Shown here: positions 45,096 through 55,503 of the stretch, piece after piece
How positions within the stretch are numbered: position 1 is the first letter of the stretch
How the letters are laid out: each line of letters begins with the position of its first letter
From: Rheinheimera pacifica
Lineage (GTDB): Bacteria > Pseudomonadota > Gammaproteobacteria > Enterobacterales > Alteromonadaceae
Length of the DNA: 64,000 nucleotides
Direction: 5' to 3'
Assembly (NCBI RefSeq): GCF_024809855.1
Contig: NZ_JANUEM010000011.1
Location: forward strand, 1 to 64,000
Position numbers and translations under genes: made by a program
Notes under the pieces: generated by a model
What the model was told of the DNA's origin: nothing
Database searches by the model: none
Seen by the model: the letters and a program-made list of their open reading frames with translations, nothing else

Positions 45096-46994
45096 TTATA
45101 TTTTATCCTTACGTCGCTGGTATACCACCAGCCCAACAGCTGCAAGCAGCAGTAATAGTTGGGCAACCAAGCCCTGTACTGTGGGGTACACACCTAACCA
45201 GCTTATCGTTGGCAGCTGCAGCGGCGTTATTGGCACGGTACCAGCCTCTTGCAATGCCACAACCCCTTTGCCCGCCATTACTACAGCCAGCATTATCATT
45301 AGCACGGCGGTGCTGCCAAAAAAGGTTTTTAGCGGTAGTTTCAGCGCAAATTTAAACATGGCAAACCCTAATATCAGCAATACCAGTAACGCCGTTGCAA
45401 TACCGGCGATAAAACCGGACTGATGCACTGCACCGCCCTGTAGCCACAAAGACTGATAAAATAAGATGGTTTCAAATACTTCACGGTAAACCGCTAAAAA
45501 CACTACCAACCCAAGACCAAAATAAGCACCGGATTTCAGCGCTTTATTTACCTGCTGACCAATAAACTGCTGCCACTGCGCTGCAGATGTTTTACTGTGC
45601 ATCCAAAAGCCCATATAAAATAAAATAGCCGCTGCGGTTAACGCGGTATAACCTTCAGTCAGCTCGCGCGAAGCACCCGATATGGTAATAACAAAGCTGG
45701 CAACCACCCAGGTAACGGCGCCCAGTGCCAGTGCGGCCACCCAGCCGTAATGCACTGAACGCTTTAAGCGCGGCTGCTGCGTTTTTACTGCGACGCTGTA
45801 TATCGCCGCCACAACCAGCAGGGCTTCCAAACCTTCACGCAGTAAAATAAGTAACGCCAGCAAGAATACATTAAAGGGTGCCAGCTCGGTTTCATCTAAA
45901 ACCTGCTGCGCCTGTTGCAGCAACTGCTGTATTTCACTGATCTCTGCCTGTAATACTGCAGTGGCAGCTTGCTGCTTAATTAACTGGCGCAGTTGCAACA
46001 TACGCTGTTCAATGCGATCTTTTAACGCACCGTCTACCGCAGCCAGATTGTTTTCTGCCAGCTCAAAGCCATCCAGATACGCCGATACCGCCATATCGTA
46101 TGCCTGGGTATGATGCTGTTGCTGTACCAGCGGCATAATTAATTCCAGCTTGTCGTGTGCAATTTGCAGTGGCGAGGCCTGCGCAGCATTAAAAAATTGC
46201 TCCGGCTGCTGGCGAAATAAGGCCATTAGCGCAGCGCCATGCTCTGCATACTGCTGTGTCACATCATGTGGGGTAGCAGTAATTAAATTTGTGATGGCAG
46301 TTTTACTAATCAGTACCGACGGCACAGCTTTAGCTGCTTTGCCTTCACCGGCATCTGGCTGGGCCCCGCGGGCACCTATCTGATCTTCGCTGGCAAGAGC
46401 ACCAACATAAAACGCCAGATCCCAGCGGCTTTGCTCATCCAGATGTGAAAAAGCCACCATACCGGTGTCGGCTACGCCCAGGCTGATGGTATTAAACAGC
46501 CCGAATAAACTGCGGGCGTTATAGCGCTCGGTGTCATGAAAGTCGGTAGGTGACGGGTCAAGTGCGGTTCCTGCCGGGCCATCACCGTGTCCGGTATCAC
46601 CATGACAAACAGCACAATTTTGCTGATACAAGGCTTTGCCGCGTTGATGATCCGGTGCTTGTAATGGCAGTTTAATAGCGGGCATGCCAGCAATAACCAT
46701 TTTACGCATAGCGGCTGTTAATTGCTGAATTTCAGCTTCATCGGCATGGCTGGCTACCAGTTGCTGCAATAATGCTGCCTGCTGCTGCAGTTCGGTTTGC
46801 CCGGCTGGCAACTGCGCCGGGATCAGGCTGGCAAATTCCTGCATCTCGGCAAACTCGGCGGCATTGACCACCTGGCCTTGTTGCACAGCCTCTTTATAAT
46901 CGGCACCGATATATTCAATTAACTGGATAAGTTTGTCAGACGCCTGGCCAGGCAAGGTAACGAGGAATAAACACAACAACAGTAGCTTTTTCAT
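45096..46994 (-). CDS. Cytochrome c-FTR1 iron permease fusion
   Basis: The 632-aa protein has a signal peptide, a helical region, a cytochrome c domain (heme site CAVCH, residues near 130, with HGDGPAGTAL) and, after a coiled-coil stretch, a FTR1/EfeU-like membrane domain with the two iron motifs REGLE (LREGLEALLVV) and RExxE (YREVFETILFY). The arrangement suggests oxidation-coupled ferrous iron uptake across the inner membrane. A probable Fur box lies upstream (47015-47033), so iron repression is likely. Confidence 0.92.
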   Translation of the reverse strand: MKKLLLLCLFLVTLPGQASDKLIQLIEYIGADYKEAVQQGQVVNAAEFAEMQEFASLIPAQLPAGQTELQQQAALLQQLVASHADEAEIQQLTAAMRKMVIAGMPAIKLPLQAPDHQRGKALYQQNCAVCHGDTGHGDGPAGTALDPSPTDFHDTERYNARSLFGLFNTISLGVADTGMVAFSHLDEQSRWDLAFYVGALASEDQIGARGAQPDAGEGKAAKAVPSVLISKTAITNLITATPHDVTQQYAEHGAALMALFRQQPEQFFNAAQASPLQIAHDKLELIMPLVQQQHHTQAYDMAVSAYLDGFELAENNLAAVDGALKDRIEQRMLQLRQLIKQQAATAVLQAEISEIQQLLQQAQQVLDETELAPFNVFLLALLILLREGLEALLVVAAIYSVAVKTQQPRLKRSVHYGWVAALALGAVTWVVASFVITISGASRELTEGYTALTAAAILFYMGFWMHSKTSAAQWQQFIGQQVNKALKSGAYFGLGLVVFLAVYREVFETILFYQSLWLQGGAVHQSGFIAGIATALLVLLILGFAMFKFALKLPLKTFFGSTAVLMIMLAVVMAGKGVVALQEAGTVPITPLQLPTISWLGVYPTVQGLVAQLLLLLAAVGLVVYQRRKDKI

Positions 46995-47014
46995 GGTACA
47001 GCCAAAAACTTAAA

Positions 47015-47033
47015 GGGAATGATTCGCATTATA
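47015..47033. promoter_or_regulatory. Probable Fur box upstream of the FTR1 gene
   Basis: The core AATGATTCGCATT (47018-47030) is an imperfect palindrome (AATG-N5-CATT) and, with flanks, resembles the 19-bp Fur consensus GATAATGATAATCATTATC. It lies 20 bp before the start of the iron permease gene, whose role supports the assignment. Confidence 0.7.
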
Positions 47034-47184
47034 CTCGCTTTATTTGCAGCTATTACATCAATATTTGTCAATCGCCTTAATAAACGCGCCTCTTAACGCT
47101 TAGCCTTGTCAACTCTGCTTCATTTGCCCGCAAGCGCTTTTTATGAGTATGCTGTAGCATAAGCACTTTTGCCGGAGAAACTAT

Positions 47185-48147
47185 ATGATTTCACTTAGCT
47201 ATTTTGAACCAGAAACCAGCACCTGGCATGAAAGCACCTTAGACCGGTTACCAGGCAGTTTACCGGCTGATGCCACCTTATGGATAAATCTGAACAACGC
47301 CAGCCAGGAAGAGCAACTGCAAGTTATGCAACGCTTTGCCATAAGCCCGACTCTGGCTGAAGATTTCAGCCGTGAGCGTCATCCGCCGAAAATGGAAGCA
47401 CAAACCGACTTTACCCTGCTTATTATGCGCGGTTATGCCGACGCCGACTTTAGTGAATACAGCAGCAGTGCCCAGGTTAATCTGTTGTATTCCAAACAAG
47501 TATTGATCAGCAAAGTACAATGCCATAATCCAGTGTTACTAAAGCAATTAGAGCCACAGCTTACCGCCGGAAAAAACCATAATACTGCCGAGTGGATAAA
47601 ACAGTTAATTTTTGCCGTATCAGGCAGTTACCTGGAAAAATTAATAAACTTTGAAGACGAACAAAGTGAGCTGGAAGATGTTATGCTGCACAGCGGTAAC
47701 GACGAGCAAATGGCCCTGATTATGCGCTACCGCTCAGTACTACGAAAAATAAACCGTAACCTGGCCTATCAGAAAGATATTTTTTCTGACGCTTTATATG
47801 AAGAGCAAAGCCCGCTGTTCCGTCACTTTACCAACACGGAAATCCGCGACTTTTATGAGAAATTTGAACGGCTGCACAGTATGACCGATATGTACTACGA
47901 TCAGCTTAGCGATCTGGTGCATAGTTATATGTCTACCACCTCGCACCAGATTAACGAACGGATGAAAGTACTGACTATAGTCAGTACCATATTCATACCA
48001 CTGACATTTATTGCTGGTATATACGGCATGAACTTTATCAATATGCCAGAACTGCAAATGAACAATGGCTATTTTATTGTGTTAATTACCATGTTAATAG
48101 GCGGCATAACCGGGCTGACATGGTTTAAAATACGCGGCTGGTGGTAA
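47185..48147 (+). CDS. CorA-family Mg/Zn transporter (ZntB-like)
   Basis: The 320-aa protein has the long soluble cytoplasmic domain, two C-terminal membrane helices and the family signature YGMNF between them (residues near 285). The following loop NMPELQMNNGY takes the place of the usual MPE motif. CorA and ZntB proteins form pentameric channels for divalent cations; the substrate cannot be fixed. GGAG lies 8 bp upstream. mgtE follows after 26 bp. Confidence 0.92.
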   Translation: MISLSYFEPETSTWHESTLDRLPGSLPADATLWINLNNASQEEQLQVMQRFAISPTLAEDFSRERHPPKMEAQTDFTLLIMRGYADADFSEYSSSAQVNLLYSKQVLISKVQCHNPVLLKQLEPQLTAGKNHNTAEWIKQLIFAVSGSYLEKLINFEDEQSELEDVMLHSGNDEQMALIMRYRSVLRKINRNLAYQKDIFSDALYEEQSPLFRHFTNTEIRDFYEKFERLHSMTDMYYDQLSDLVHSYMSTTSHQINERMKVLTIVSTIFIPLTFIAGIYGMNFINMPELQMNNGYFIVLITMLIGGITGLTWFKIRGWW

Positions 48148-48173
48148 TGCTGCCACAGGCTGGGGAGTTGTAA

Positions 48174-49523
48174 ATGGCTGAAAACCAACCGCTGGATATT
48201 GAAGAAATTGTACGCGACAGCTTTAATGAAGACGAAGCGGAACACCTGACCGGAAAGCTAAGCCAGCTGGAACCGGAAGAAATTGCTATCGCACTGGAGG
48301 CCATGCCGGTAGAGCAACGGGTAAGCACCTGGCTAAGCCTGCACCCGGATGACCAGATAGCAGCACTGACCTATATGCGGGTAGACGCCCGCGACAATAT
48401 ATTTAAGCAATTAGACGAAGCGCAGCTACGTAGCCTGGTTGAAGGCATGGAAGTTGATGATCTGATTGAACTGCTTGACGAGCTGCCACAGCGGATTTAT
48501 GACTACGCCTGCTCACGTCTTGATGAAAGCCAGCGTCGCTGGCTGGATACCGCTCTGGCGTATGATGAAGATCAGTGTGGCCGTTATGCTGATCACGATA
48601 TGCTGATCATCAATAAAAATGCCAAAGTACGTGACGCTATCCGGCTGTTTCGCCAATTGGCAGAAGATGCAGAATACCACGATGCCCTGTTTGTAGTGGA
48701 TCGCACCGGCCGCTATGCCGGGCTGGTGCATGCCACACAATTACTTGGCCTTGCCAGCCACCTGCCGGTTGAAACCGTGATTGATAACGAAGCACCTGTA
48801 GTTGAAGGTGAGATGGAGCTGGATCAGGGCTCTGATATCGTCTCGCGCTCTGGCTATACCGCCCTGGCGGTTGTTGACGACGAAGGCAAATTGCTTGGCC
48901 GCTTATCTATTGGTGAAGCGCTGGAGAACGTGCGCCGCAGCCTGGAAAGCCAGTTTATGCATACCGCCGGTCTGGACGAAGAAGAAGACTTATTCGCGCC
49001 GGTATTATACAGCGCAAAACGCCGTGCACTATGGCTGGGGGTTAACCTTATTACGGCTTTTCTGGCCGCCAATACCATAGGGTTATTTGAAGCGACTCTG
49101 GCAGAGGTAGTAGCGCTGGCTGTATTGATGCCAATAGTGGCCAGCATGGGCGGCATAGCCGGCAGCCAGACATTAACGTTGATCATCCGTGGCCTGGCGC
49201 TGGAACAAATTACTCCGCAAACCCATATGACGCTATTGCGTAAAGCCTTAGGTGTAGCCGGGCTTAACGGCTTGCTGTGGGGGCTGGTTATTGCGGTGTT
49301 AACTTATGTCTGGTTCGACAACTGGGTTATTTGCATAGTTATCGGGCTTGCTGTCATTATTAATATCGTCGTGTCGGCATTTGCCGGTGTCATCATTCCA
49401 ATCTGGATGAAAAAGGTAAATATTGACCCGGCTTTGGCGGGCTCAGTTGTGCTTACCGCCATTACTGACATGACCGGTTTTTTTGTTTTCCTGGGTTTGG
49501 GCTCATTACTGCTGCTAACATAA
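48174..49523 (+). CDS. mgtE: Magnesium transporter MgtE
   Basis: MgtE is a Mg2+-gated channel of the inner membrane. The 449-aa protein has the N-terminal superhelical domain (residues 1-125), a CBS pair (DALFVVDRTGRYAGLVHATQLL and SGYTALAVVDDEGKLLGRLSIGEAL), the plug helix and five membrane helices with ASMGGIAGSQTLTLIIRGLALEQI and TAITDMTGFFVFLGLG. The last helix holds the conserved Asp in the pore. It probably forms an operon with the CorA-like gene. Confidence 0.96.
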   Translation: MAENQPLDIEEIVRDSFNEDEAEHLTGKLSQLEPEEIAIALEAMPVEQRVSTWLSLHPDDQIAALTYMRVDARDNIFKQLDEAQLRSLVEGMEVDDLIELLDELPQRIYDYACSRLDESQRRWLDTALAYDEDQCGRYADHDMLIINKNAKVRDAIRLFRQLAEDAEYHDALFVVDRTGRYAGLVHATQLLGLASHLPVETVIDNEAPVVEGEMELDQGSDIVSRSGYTALAVVDDEGKLLGRLSIGEALENVRRSLESQFMHTAGLDEEEDLFAPVLYSAKRRALWLGVNLITAFLAANTIGLFEATLAEVVALAVLMPIVASMGGIAGSQTLTLIIRGLALEQITPQTHMTLLRKALGVAGLNGLLWGLVIAVLTYVWFDNWVICIVIGLAVIINIVVSAFAGVIIPIWMKKVNIDPALAGSVVLTAITDMTGFFVFLGLGSLLLLT

Positions 49524-49624
49524 AAAGCAAGCTGATTATTTGCTACTGACAACAGTATTGTTGCTGCCTCAGGGCGCAGACACTTTTACAATAGCAGCTG
49601 ATCTTACCTCTTATTGGAGAGCGC

Positions 49625-50542
49625 ATGAAAATTGCGATTTTATCGCGCAATGCTGAACTGTATTCCACCAAACGCCTGGTGGAAGCAGCAACCAGGCGTG
49701 GCCATCAGGTGCAGGTGATTGATCCCCTTACCTGTTATATGAACGTTAACCGCACCAATTTATCTATTCATCATAAAGGCCAGGTGCTGGAAGATTTTGA
49801 CGCCGTTATCCCACGCATCGGTGCCTCTATCACGTTTTATGGCACCGCTGTACTGCGGCAGTTTGAAATGATGGGTGTATATAGCTTAAATGAATCAGTT
49901 GCCATCAGCCGTGCCCGCGACAAACTACGTAGCCTGCAGTTATTAGCGCGTCAGGGGATCGGCCTGCCGGTAACCGGTTTTGCCGATAAACCCGGCGATA
50001 TCCCCGACCTTATCGAAATGGTAGGCGGGGCACCTTTGGTAATAAAGCTGCTTGAAGGTACTCAGGGCATCGGTGTGGTGCTGGCTGAAACCCGCACCGC
50101 TGCAGAAAGCGTAATAGAAGCCTTTATGGGTTTAAATGCCAATATCCTGGTGCAGGAGTATATCCGCGAAGCTAACGGCGCGGATATTCGCTGTTTTGTT
50201 GTTGGTAATAAAGTCGTCGCAGCCATGAAACGCCAGGCTAAAGCCGGCGAGTTTCGCTCAAACCTGCACCGTGGCGGCACCGCTTCAGCAATAAAGCTAA
50301 GTAAAGAAGAACGTAGCACAGCTATCCGGGCAGCGAAAACCATGGGTTTAAATGTCGCCGGCGTAGATTTGCTGCGCTCGAACCATGGCCCGGTTGTCAT
50401 GGAAGTAAACAGCTCACCCGGACTTGAGGGCATTGAGGCAGCTACTGACAAAGATATTGCTGATATCAGCATTGCCTTTTTGGAACAAAAAGTGGCCAGC
50501 CACAAAACCAGGCGTAAACTTAACACCAAAGGAACCGGCTAA
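49625..50542 (+). CDS. rimK: Ribosomal protein S6-glutamate ligase RimK
   Basis: RimK adds glutamates to the C-terminus of S6, using ATP. The 305-aa protein is an ATP-grasp enzyme with the N-terminal domain ([35 protein letters not shown]), the ATP loop ([13 protein letters not shown]), [15 protein letters not shown] and the metal residues in [14 protein letters not shown]. The length matches E. coli (300). GGAG precedes the ATG. The stop codon overlaps the start of the next gene by one base. Confidence 0.96.
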   Translation: MKIAILSRNAELYSTKRLVEAATRRGHQVQVIDPLTCYMNVNRTNLSIHHKGQVLEDFDAVIPRIGASITFYGTAVLRQFEMMGVYSLNESVAISRARDKLRSLQLLARQGIGLPVTGFADKPGDIPDLIEMVGGAPLVIKLLEGTQGIGVVLAETRTAAESVIEAFMGLNANILVQEYIREANGADIRCFVVGNKVVAAMKRQAKAGEFRSNLHRGGTASAIKLSKEERSTAIRAAKTMGLNVAGVDLLRSNHGPVVMEVNSSPGLEGIEAATDKDIADISIAFLEQKVASHKTRRKLNTKGTG

Positions 50543-51597
50543 TGCAAAATGGCACCAGAGCACCTTTTATATTGGGAAACAGTAGTATCCCTCCGGGCAG
50601 TCGCGCTGTAGTAGATATCCCTTTTGGTAAACTATATACCCATACTGAACTGAACATTGGTGCCCATGTGATCCATGGCCGTAAAGACGGGCCGGTATTG
50701 CTGGTCACCGCAGCGCTGCACGGCGATGAAATTAACGGCGTGGAAATATGCCGCCGCCTGCTAAAGCTACCCCGGCTGAATCAGCTTAAAGGGACACTGA
50801 TTATAGTGCCAATAGTAAACACCTATGGCTTTGTGCAGCAATCCCGCTATTTACCTGACCGGCGTGATTTAAACCGCAGCTTTCCCGGCAGTGAAAAAGG
50901 CTCACTCGGCAGCAGGATGGCATTTCAGTTTACCGACAAAATACTAAAAAACTGCACCCATGCCATTGACCTGCATACAGGCGCTATCCACCGCTCAAAC
51001 CTGCCTCAGGTACGTGCCAGTGCCAAAGATAAAATAGCCCTGCGCATGGCGGAAGTGTTTAACGCGCCCATTATTATTAAAGCGGCCAGCCGTGACGGCA
51101 CTATGCGCGGTACAGCCAATAATTTAGGCATTCCGCTTTTGCTGTATGAAGCAGGTGAAGCGCTGCGCTTTGACGAGCAATCGATCAATGTCGGCGTACG
51201 CGGTATTTTAAATGTCATGACTGATCTGGGTATGCTCAGAGCCATGCGAAAAAAGCCCAGCACTAAGTCGTTATTTTCGAAGAAAAGCAGCTGGGTGCGG
51301 GCTGAACATGACGGTATAGCCCGATATTATGTGGGCCTGGGCCAAACGGTAAAAACCGGCGATGTACTGGCGCATATCTATTCGCCCTATTCCGATTTTG
51401 AAGTGGCGGTGCCTGCCAGCTTTGACGGTATTGTTATTGGCCGTAACAACCTGCCCCTGGTAAACGAAGGCGAAGCACTGTTTCATGTGGCGGAAGTCAG
51501 CTCGCTTGATGAAGCAGAAAAAACCCTTGATGCCATTAATGACGAAGTAGACAACGCCATGCCACCGGTGCTCGGCGAAGAATACGGTGTGGTGTAA
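50542..51597 (+). CDS. Succinylglutamate desuccinylase/aspartoacylase family protein, likely RimB-like
   Basis: The 351-aa zinc carboxypeptidase-like protein has the metal site TAALHGDEINGVEI (His, Glu), RDLNRSFPGS, DLHTG with the second His, and a C-terminal beta domain (HIYSPYSDFEVAVPASFDGIVIG). In Pseudomonas a protein of this family, RimB, works beside RimK and removes glutamates from S6. The overlap with rimK by one base supports such a role here. A RimA-like phosphodiesterase is not present. Confidence 0.88.
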   Translation: MQNGTRAPFILGNSSIPPGSRAVVDIPFGKLYTHTELNIGAHVIHGRKDGPVLLVTAALHGDEINGVEICRRLLKLPRLNQLKGTLIIVPIVNTYGFVQQSRYLPDRRDLNRSFPGSEKGSLGSRMAFQFTDKILKNCTHAIDLHTGAIHRSNLPQVRASAKDKIALRMAEVFNAPIIIKAASRDGTMRGTANNLGIPLLLYEAGEALRFDEQSINVGVRGILNVMTDLGMLRAMRKKPSTKSLFSKKSSWVRAEHDGIARYYVGLGQTVKTGDVLAHIYSPYSDFEVAVPASFDGIVIGRNNLPLVNEGEALFHVAEVSSLDEAEKTLDAINDEVDNAMPPVLGEEYGVV

Positions 51598-51601
51598 ACC
51601 G

Positions 51602-52363
51602 CTACTGTTTTTGCGATACTACGTTGTAACGTTCCAGCTCTGGCAGGCGCTGCTGTAATTGTTTTTCAATTTCATCCAGCTCCTGCATGCGCTGACAAAA
51701 TAATGCCGACTTCTCTTCCAGCTCTACCGCTTTGGCATCCAGCCCCAGATTAATTTTGTCTACCATTTGACCAACCGATTGCCAATCCTGATTGTCTGAC
51801 CGTTCAAAATTGTTGTCGGAGTGGCGTAAGGCATCGCGCAGTGCGCCCCAGACCGCGCCAACCGTATGACGGGTCAGGTTGTCCAGTTGCGGTTTCAACT
51901 CGTCATGCAGAAAGTAATCCAGCTCGTTCAGGCTTTGCGGTGCCAGATAGAAATGATCGTTGCTGCGCACAAAACGCGACATCCACTGAAAGGTAGTTTC
52001 CCGCACCAGCTCACGCCATTCTGCCTGCTGCGCCTGGCTGCCAATGCCACTAAACATAGCTTCAATGCTGGACAACCCAAGCTCAACGCCATCTACCGCT
52101 ATGCTAACAATCTCTGGCACAAAACGGCGCAACCCCTGGCTGTACTGCATCAATAATAAGGTGTCATCGTCTTCCAGTGTGATCCACTCACCGCGGATAA
52201 ACAGTTGATGATCAGCATTAATCTGCACATGGGTGCGGTTGTTTTGCAAAATACGGATCTGATCAGGTGAAATAATAATACCGTGCGCAAAGGCCATATT
52301 GCACTCAGCTGCAGATAGCAGCGGTGCAAGCAACAGCATAAAGGTACAGAAAAAACGCTTCAC
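51602..52363 (-). CDS. DUF2884 family exported protein (YggN-like)
   Basis: The 253-aa protein has a signal peptide (MKRFFCTFMLLLAPLLSAAEC) and a body resembling E. coli YggN: ITLEDDDTLLLMQYSQGLRRFVPEIVSIAVDGVELGL, with a coiled-coil C-terminus (ELEEKSALFCQRMQELDEIEKQLQQRLPEL). No function is known. It ends four bases from the end of the RimB-like gene, on the other strand. Confidence 0.83.
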   Translation of the reverse strand: MKRFFCTFMLLLAPLLSAAECNMAFAHGIIISPDQIRILQNNRTHVQINADHQLFIRGEWITLEDDDTLLLMQYSQGLRRFVPEIVSIAVDGVELGLSSIEAMFSGIGSQAQQAEWRELVRETTFQWMSRFVRSNDHFYLAPQSLNELDYFLHDELKPQLDNLTRHTVGAVWGALRDALRHSDNNFERSDNQDWQSVGQMVDKINLGLDAKAVELEEKSALFCQRMQELDEIEKQLQQRLPELERYNVVSQKQ

Positions 52364-52476
52364 TGATAATTTACCCGGTAACGATGACAGACAAAGCCTA
52401 CGTCAGCACTGTAAAAAACACATTACCCTGCATCGCAGAGGAGTTGCCAACTGTCGAAAATGCAGCCTGACTCATA

Positions 52477-54135
52477 TTAATAGAATGGTTCTATTGACAC
52501 ACTGCCATCTACCAGCAGGATTTTTGACGGGCCGTACTCGCGACGGCTACGGATAATGTCTTTATCAAAATGCACCTCAACCGCTGAAAACAACTGCTGA
52601 TGAGCGACTATAAGCGCCTGTTCCAGTTTTTCTTTGCGCTGCATTTCCAGTGCTTTAACATCCTCTATTAAAGCCAGCGCTACGGTTTTGTGCTCATCAA
52701 ACTCGCCCTGTAACTCCTGGCGGCGTGCTTCTATCTGGGCATTGCCTTCAATTTTCTTCAGCTTTTCCAGCTGCTCACGAATTTCCAGCATATCTTTTTT
52801 CGCAGCAGCAATACTGGCACGCAGCACTTCCTGTTTTTCTACGATCGGATCGGTCAGCCGCTTAAGTTCAATGTAAATATTACTGCTGGACGGTGCACCA
52901 AGGTTGCCGGTATGAATGCCGTAATCCAGATAAAAATAGCCACCAATCACCTTACCATTAGGGTTGTCTTCAGGCCCTGCATACACTTTGGCAGCCGACA
53001 CCGTACAATGCATGATTTGCTTTTTAACATAAAGATTACCGCTGGCGTTTAGCCGGGCATATTGAGCAATATTGCACTCTATATCGCCCTGAGCTTTTAG
53101 CTCAGTGCTATATTCGGTGTCTTTTTCTGCAGTAGCGATCTGATGGCCTATAATGGCACCGCCAATTCTGATATCACCGCCTGCTTCTATCAGGCTGCCT
53201 TCAACATAACCTTTTACAAATACATTACCGCCGGCAATAACTTTCATGCTCTCCGTTACATCGCCGTTAATAACAACAGAACCGCGAAAAATAATATGTC
53301 CGGTAGCCAAATCAACATTCTTTACGGTAAATACTTCATCGATGGTAGCACCATGTTCGATGACCCGGGGTAAACCGTCACGTGCGGCCAGCAGTAAATC
53401 AGCGTCTTCAGCGGATAACTCACTGCCTTCGCCCAAATTCCACTCTATAACCTGGCCGGGTGTTGCAGGCAGCACATTGCCGCTAACGGTCATACCATCA
53501 ACACCGGCAGTCGGCGGATGCCGGCGCATTAACGGCTCGGCAGCACGAATTGACGGAATAACACCAAAGTCGCGTAAGTCGGCCTTTTCGTCAGACTGCA
53601 GTAAGGGTTTATTACGGCGGCTTTCCATATCGGGGATCAGCGCCTCAAAACGGGAGTCAGCCCCCTGCACGACCTGACGGCCACGCGCTATAACCAGTTT
53701 AACTTTGCTGCCGGGATCTGCCTTGCTGGCATGCGTTACCAGTTTGATAATGTGTTCTTTACTAAAGCCAAATACTACGCCGGCTTCCTGCGCAGCTTTA
53801 ACCAGCATATTGGCTGACACCGGAGCCCCACCCCAGGCTGAGGTGATAATGGCAGCAGCTGACATTTTATCTTCGCTAATATCAAACTTAAGCTCAGCCG
53901 GGCGCATGTCAGCAATACGATAGGTTAATGGCACACCTTCGGCTTGCAACTTGTCTTTAATTTTTTGCTGAATTTGCTGATATTCAATCAGCAGGTTGGT
54001 CAGTTGATCCTGAATTACAAAGCAACGGCCATAGCCAGCTTGCTGTAACTGGGCGTTAACGTCCTGCGCTGTCAGCGCATTCAGAGTTACAGGCACGGTT
54101 ATCTTTATACTATTATTGTGCTCGGTAAATTGCAT
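52477..54135 (-). CDS. FapA/DUF342 family protein
   Basis: The 552-aa protein has the DUF342 pattern: an N-terminal domain (ITVPVTLNALTAQDVNAQL), a central beta-helix with repeated Gly-rich turns (VVINGDVTESMKVIAGGNVFVKGYVEGSLIEAGGDIRIGG) and a C-terminal coiled coil (KKDMLEIREQLEKLKKIEG). Such proteins, sometimes named flagellar assembly protein A, occur in many bacteria and their function is unclear. It is a single gene; the only link with motility is the family name. Confidence 0.88.
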   Translation of the reverse strand: MQFTEHNNSIKITVPVTLNALTAQDVNAQLQQAGYGRCFVIQDQLTNLLIEYQQIQQKIKDKLQAEGVPLTYRIADMRPAELKFDISEDKMSAAAIITSAWGGAPVSANMLVKAAQEAGVVFGFSKEHIIKLVTHASKADPGSKVKLVIARGRQVVQGADSRFEALIPDMESRRNKPLLQSDEKADLRDFGVIPSIRAAEPLMRRHPPTAGVDGMTVSGNVLPATPGQVIEWNLGEGSELSAEDADLLLAARDGLPRVIEHGATIDEVFTVKNVDLATGHIIFRGSVVINGDVTESMKVIAGGNVFVKGYVEGSLIEAGGDIRIGGAIIGHQIATAEKDTEYSTELKAQGDIECNIAQYARLNASGNLYVKKQIMHCTVSAAKVYAGPEDNPNGKVIGGYFYLDYGIHTGNLGAPSSSNIYIELKRLTDPIVEKQEVLRASIAAAKKDMLEIREQLEKLKKIEGNAQIEARRQELQGEFDEHKTVALALIEDVKALEMQRKEKLEQALIVAHQQLFSAVEVHFDKDIIRSRREYGPSKILLVDGSVSIEPFY

Positions 54136-54242
54136 ATGGCTTCACACTTCAGGTTACTGCACGAAAGCTAGTCTAATGAAGCAAATAACCGGCCTTAACA
54201 CAAGCCCTTTTGCTAATACAGGGCTCAGTTGTGGCTAATACA

Positions 54243-54578
54243 TCAGATATAGTTTTCCTGATGGATACGGATAAACAATTCTGTACCCGCCTTGCTGTAA
54301 TCAATTTTATACTCTTTATTATTAATAGCCTGAACAAACAGTAAGGTTTTCACCTCGCTAAAAACGTCTGAGCTGGAAATATCTACCACTTCCATATAGC
54401 GCTCTTTTGCATCAGCCTTGTTCGCAGGTACCGTTTCAGTGAAAACTTTCACGCCATGACGCGTCACGACAATTACCGGATCACCGTCATCATTTACTAT
54501 AACCAAATCAAGCTTTTTATTCTTATGTATCAATGTGTTGCGACCACTAACTAAAAATGCTCTTTCGTAAGTATTCAT
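54243..54578 (-). CDS. Uncharacterised small protein
   Basis: A 111-aa protein with no signal peptide or membrane helix; it starts MNTYERAFLVSGRNTLIHKNKK and is rich in beta-type and charged stretches (VVTRHGVKVFTE, EVKTLLFVQAINNKEYKIDY). I recognise no family. Base composition is slightly more AT-rich than its neighbours. It stands between the FapA-like and DUF2982 genes on the same strand. Confidence 0.6.
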   Translation of the reverse strand: MNTYERAFLVSGRNTLIHKNKKLDLVIVNDDGDPVIVVTRHGVKVFTETVPANKADAKERYMEVVDISSSDVFSEVKTLLFVQAINNKEYKIDYSKAGTELFIRIHQENYI

Positions 54579-54637
54579 TCATTGCCCTGCACAATATCCG
54601 GTAATGACAACATTATGATACAGTCAGTACCTAGTGT

Positions 54638-55300
54638 CTAGGTTACTGTATTCTGGATACATTGTAACCTTGCCTGATTAATCTGCTTACACAGGTTAAG
54701 CGCATCTGCCTCGCTAAGTTCAACAGGCACAAAAATATCAAAGCCAGTGGCATTTACCAGGCGCTGCATCCGGTGAGCAAAAGCAGCCTTAATGCCGTTA
54801 TATTGCTGACCTGCCGTACTGAAGTTTTCGCCCTCCGCCATCAGCTCACTGGCACATTGGCCGCTGTCACAACCCTGGCGTATGGCGCCAACATACAAGG
54901 CTCGTTGCTCTGTCATAATACGCACAGCCAGCCGTAGTGGCAGACTTTGTAAAAAGCTGTCGTAGTCGGTCAGTTTAAAAGCAATATAGCTGAGTTTTTT
55001 TTGTTCCAGCTGCGGCACACCGCTGTATAAAAAACTGCTCCAGGGCAAAAACCAACTGCCGCGGCGGTGAAAATACTGTAGGCCGGTTTCATCATACTGC
55101 AAAAAGTAGGCAGGTTCTGATAACTTGGCCCAACCGGCAAACAACCCCAGTGCCGCCATAACAAATGCCAGCGCATGCAGTACATTTAATTGCTCTACCC
55201 AGAGCATACTAAGCAACAGTAACAGCAATACGGTGCTACTGCCTATCATCAGCGCCGCGCCTCCGCGACTGGCGCCCCCCTGAATTTGATTTAGCTGCAT
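54638..55300 (-). CDS. DUF2982-like membrane protein
   Basis: The 220-aa protein has two membrane helices (residues 15-60: LMIGSSTVLLLLLLSMLW, HALAFVMAALGLFAGW) and a soluble remainder with FLQYDETGLQYFHRRGSWFLPWSSFLYSGVP, which recalls the DUF2982 family of Alteromonadales and Vibrionales. Function is unknown. It is divergent from the RND efflux operon, about 200 bp away. Confidence 0.6.
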   Translation of the reverse strand: MQLNQIQGGASRGGAALMIGSSTVLLLLLLSMLWVEQLNVLHALAFVMAALGLFAGWAKLSEPAYFLQYDETGLQYFHRRGSWFLPWSSFLYSGVPQLEQKKLSYIAFKLTDYDSFLQSLPLRLAVRIMTEQRALYVGAIRQGCDSGQCASELMAEGENFSTAGQQYNGIKAAFAHRMQRLVNATGFDIFVPVELSEADALNLCKQINQARLQCIQNTVT

Positions 55301-55503
55301 ATTTATTACCTCTGCTGCCCCTATATTATGACCAATATGACAGGCTTTGCTGCTTAGTTCAGCAAATATTGCTGCTTTAAACCGCAGTTATACACCGCTG
55401 AATCGACCAACGCCGCTACGACTGCGATAACAGGAAATCTAAATAACGCTTTCTTCCATACAATAAGGCAGAAATTATTATCAAGCTGTTATCCGGGGTT
55501 ATT

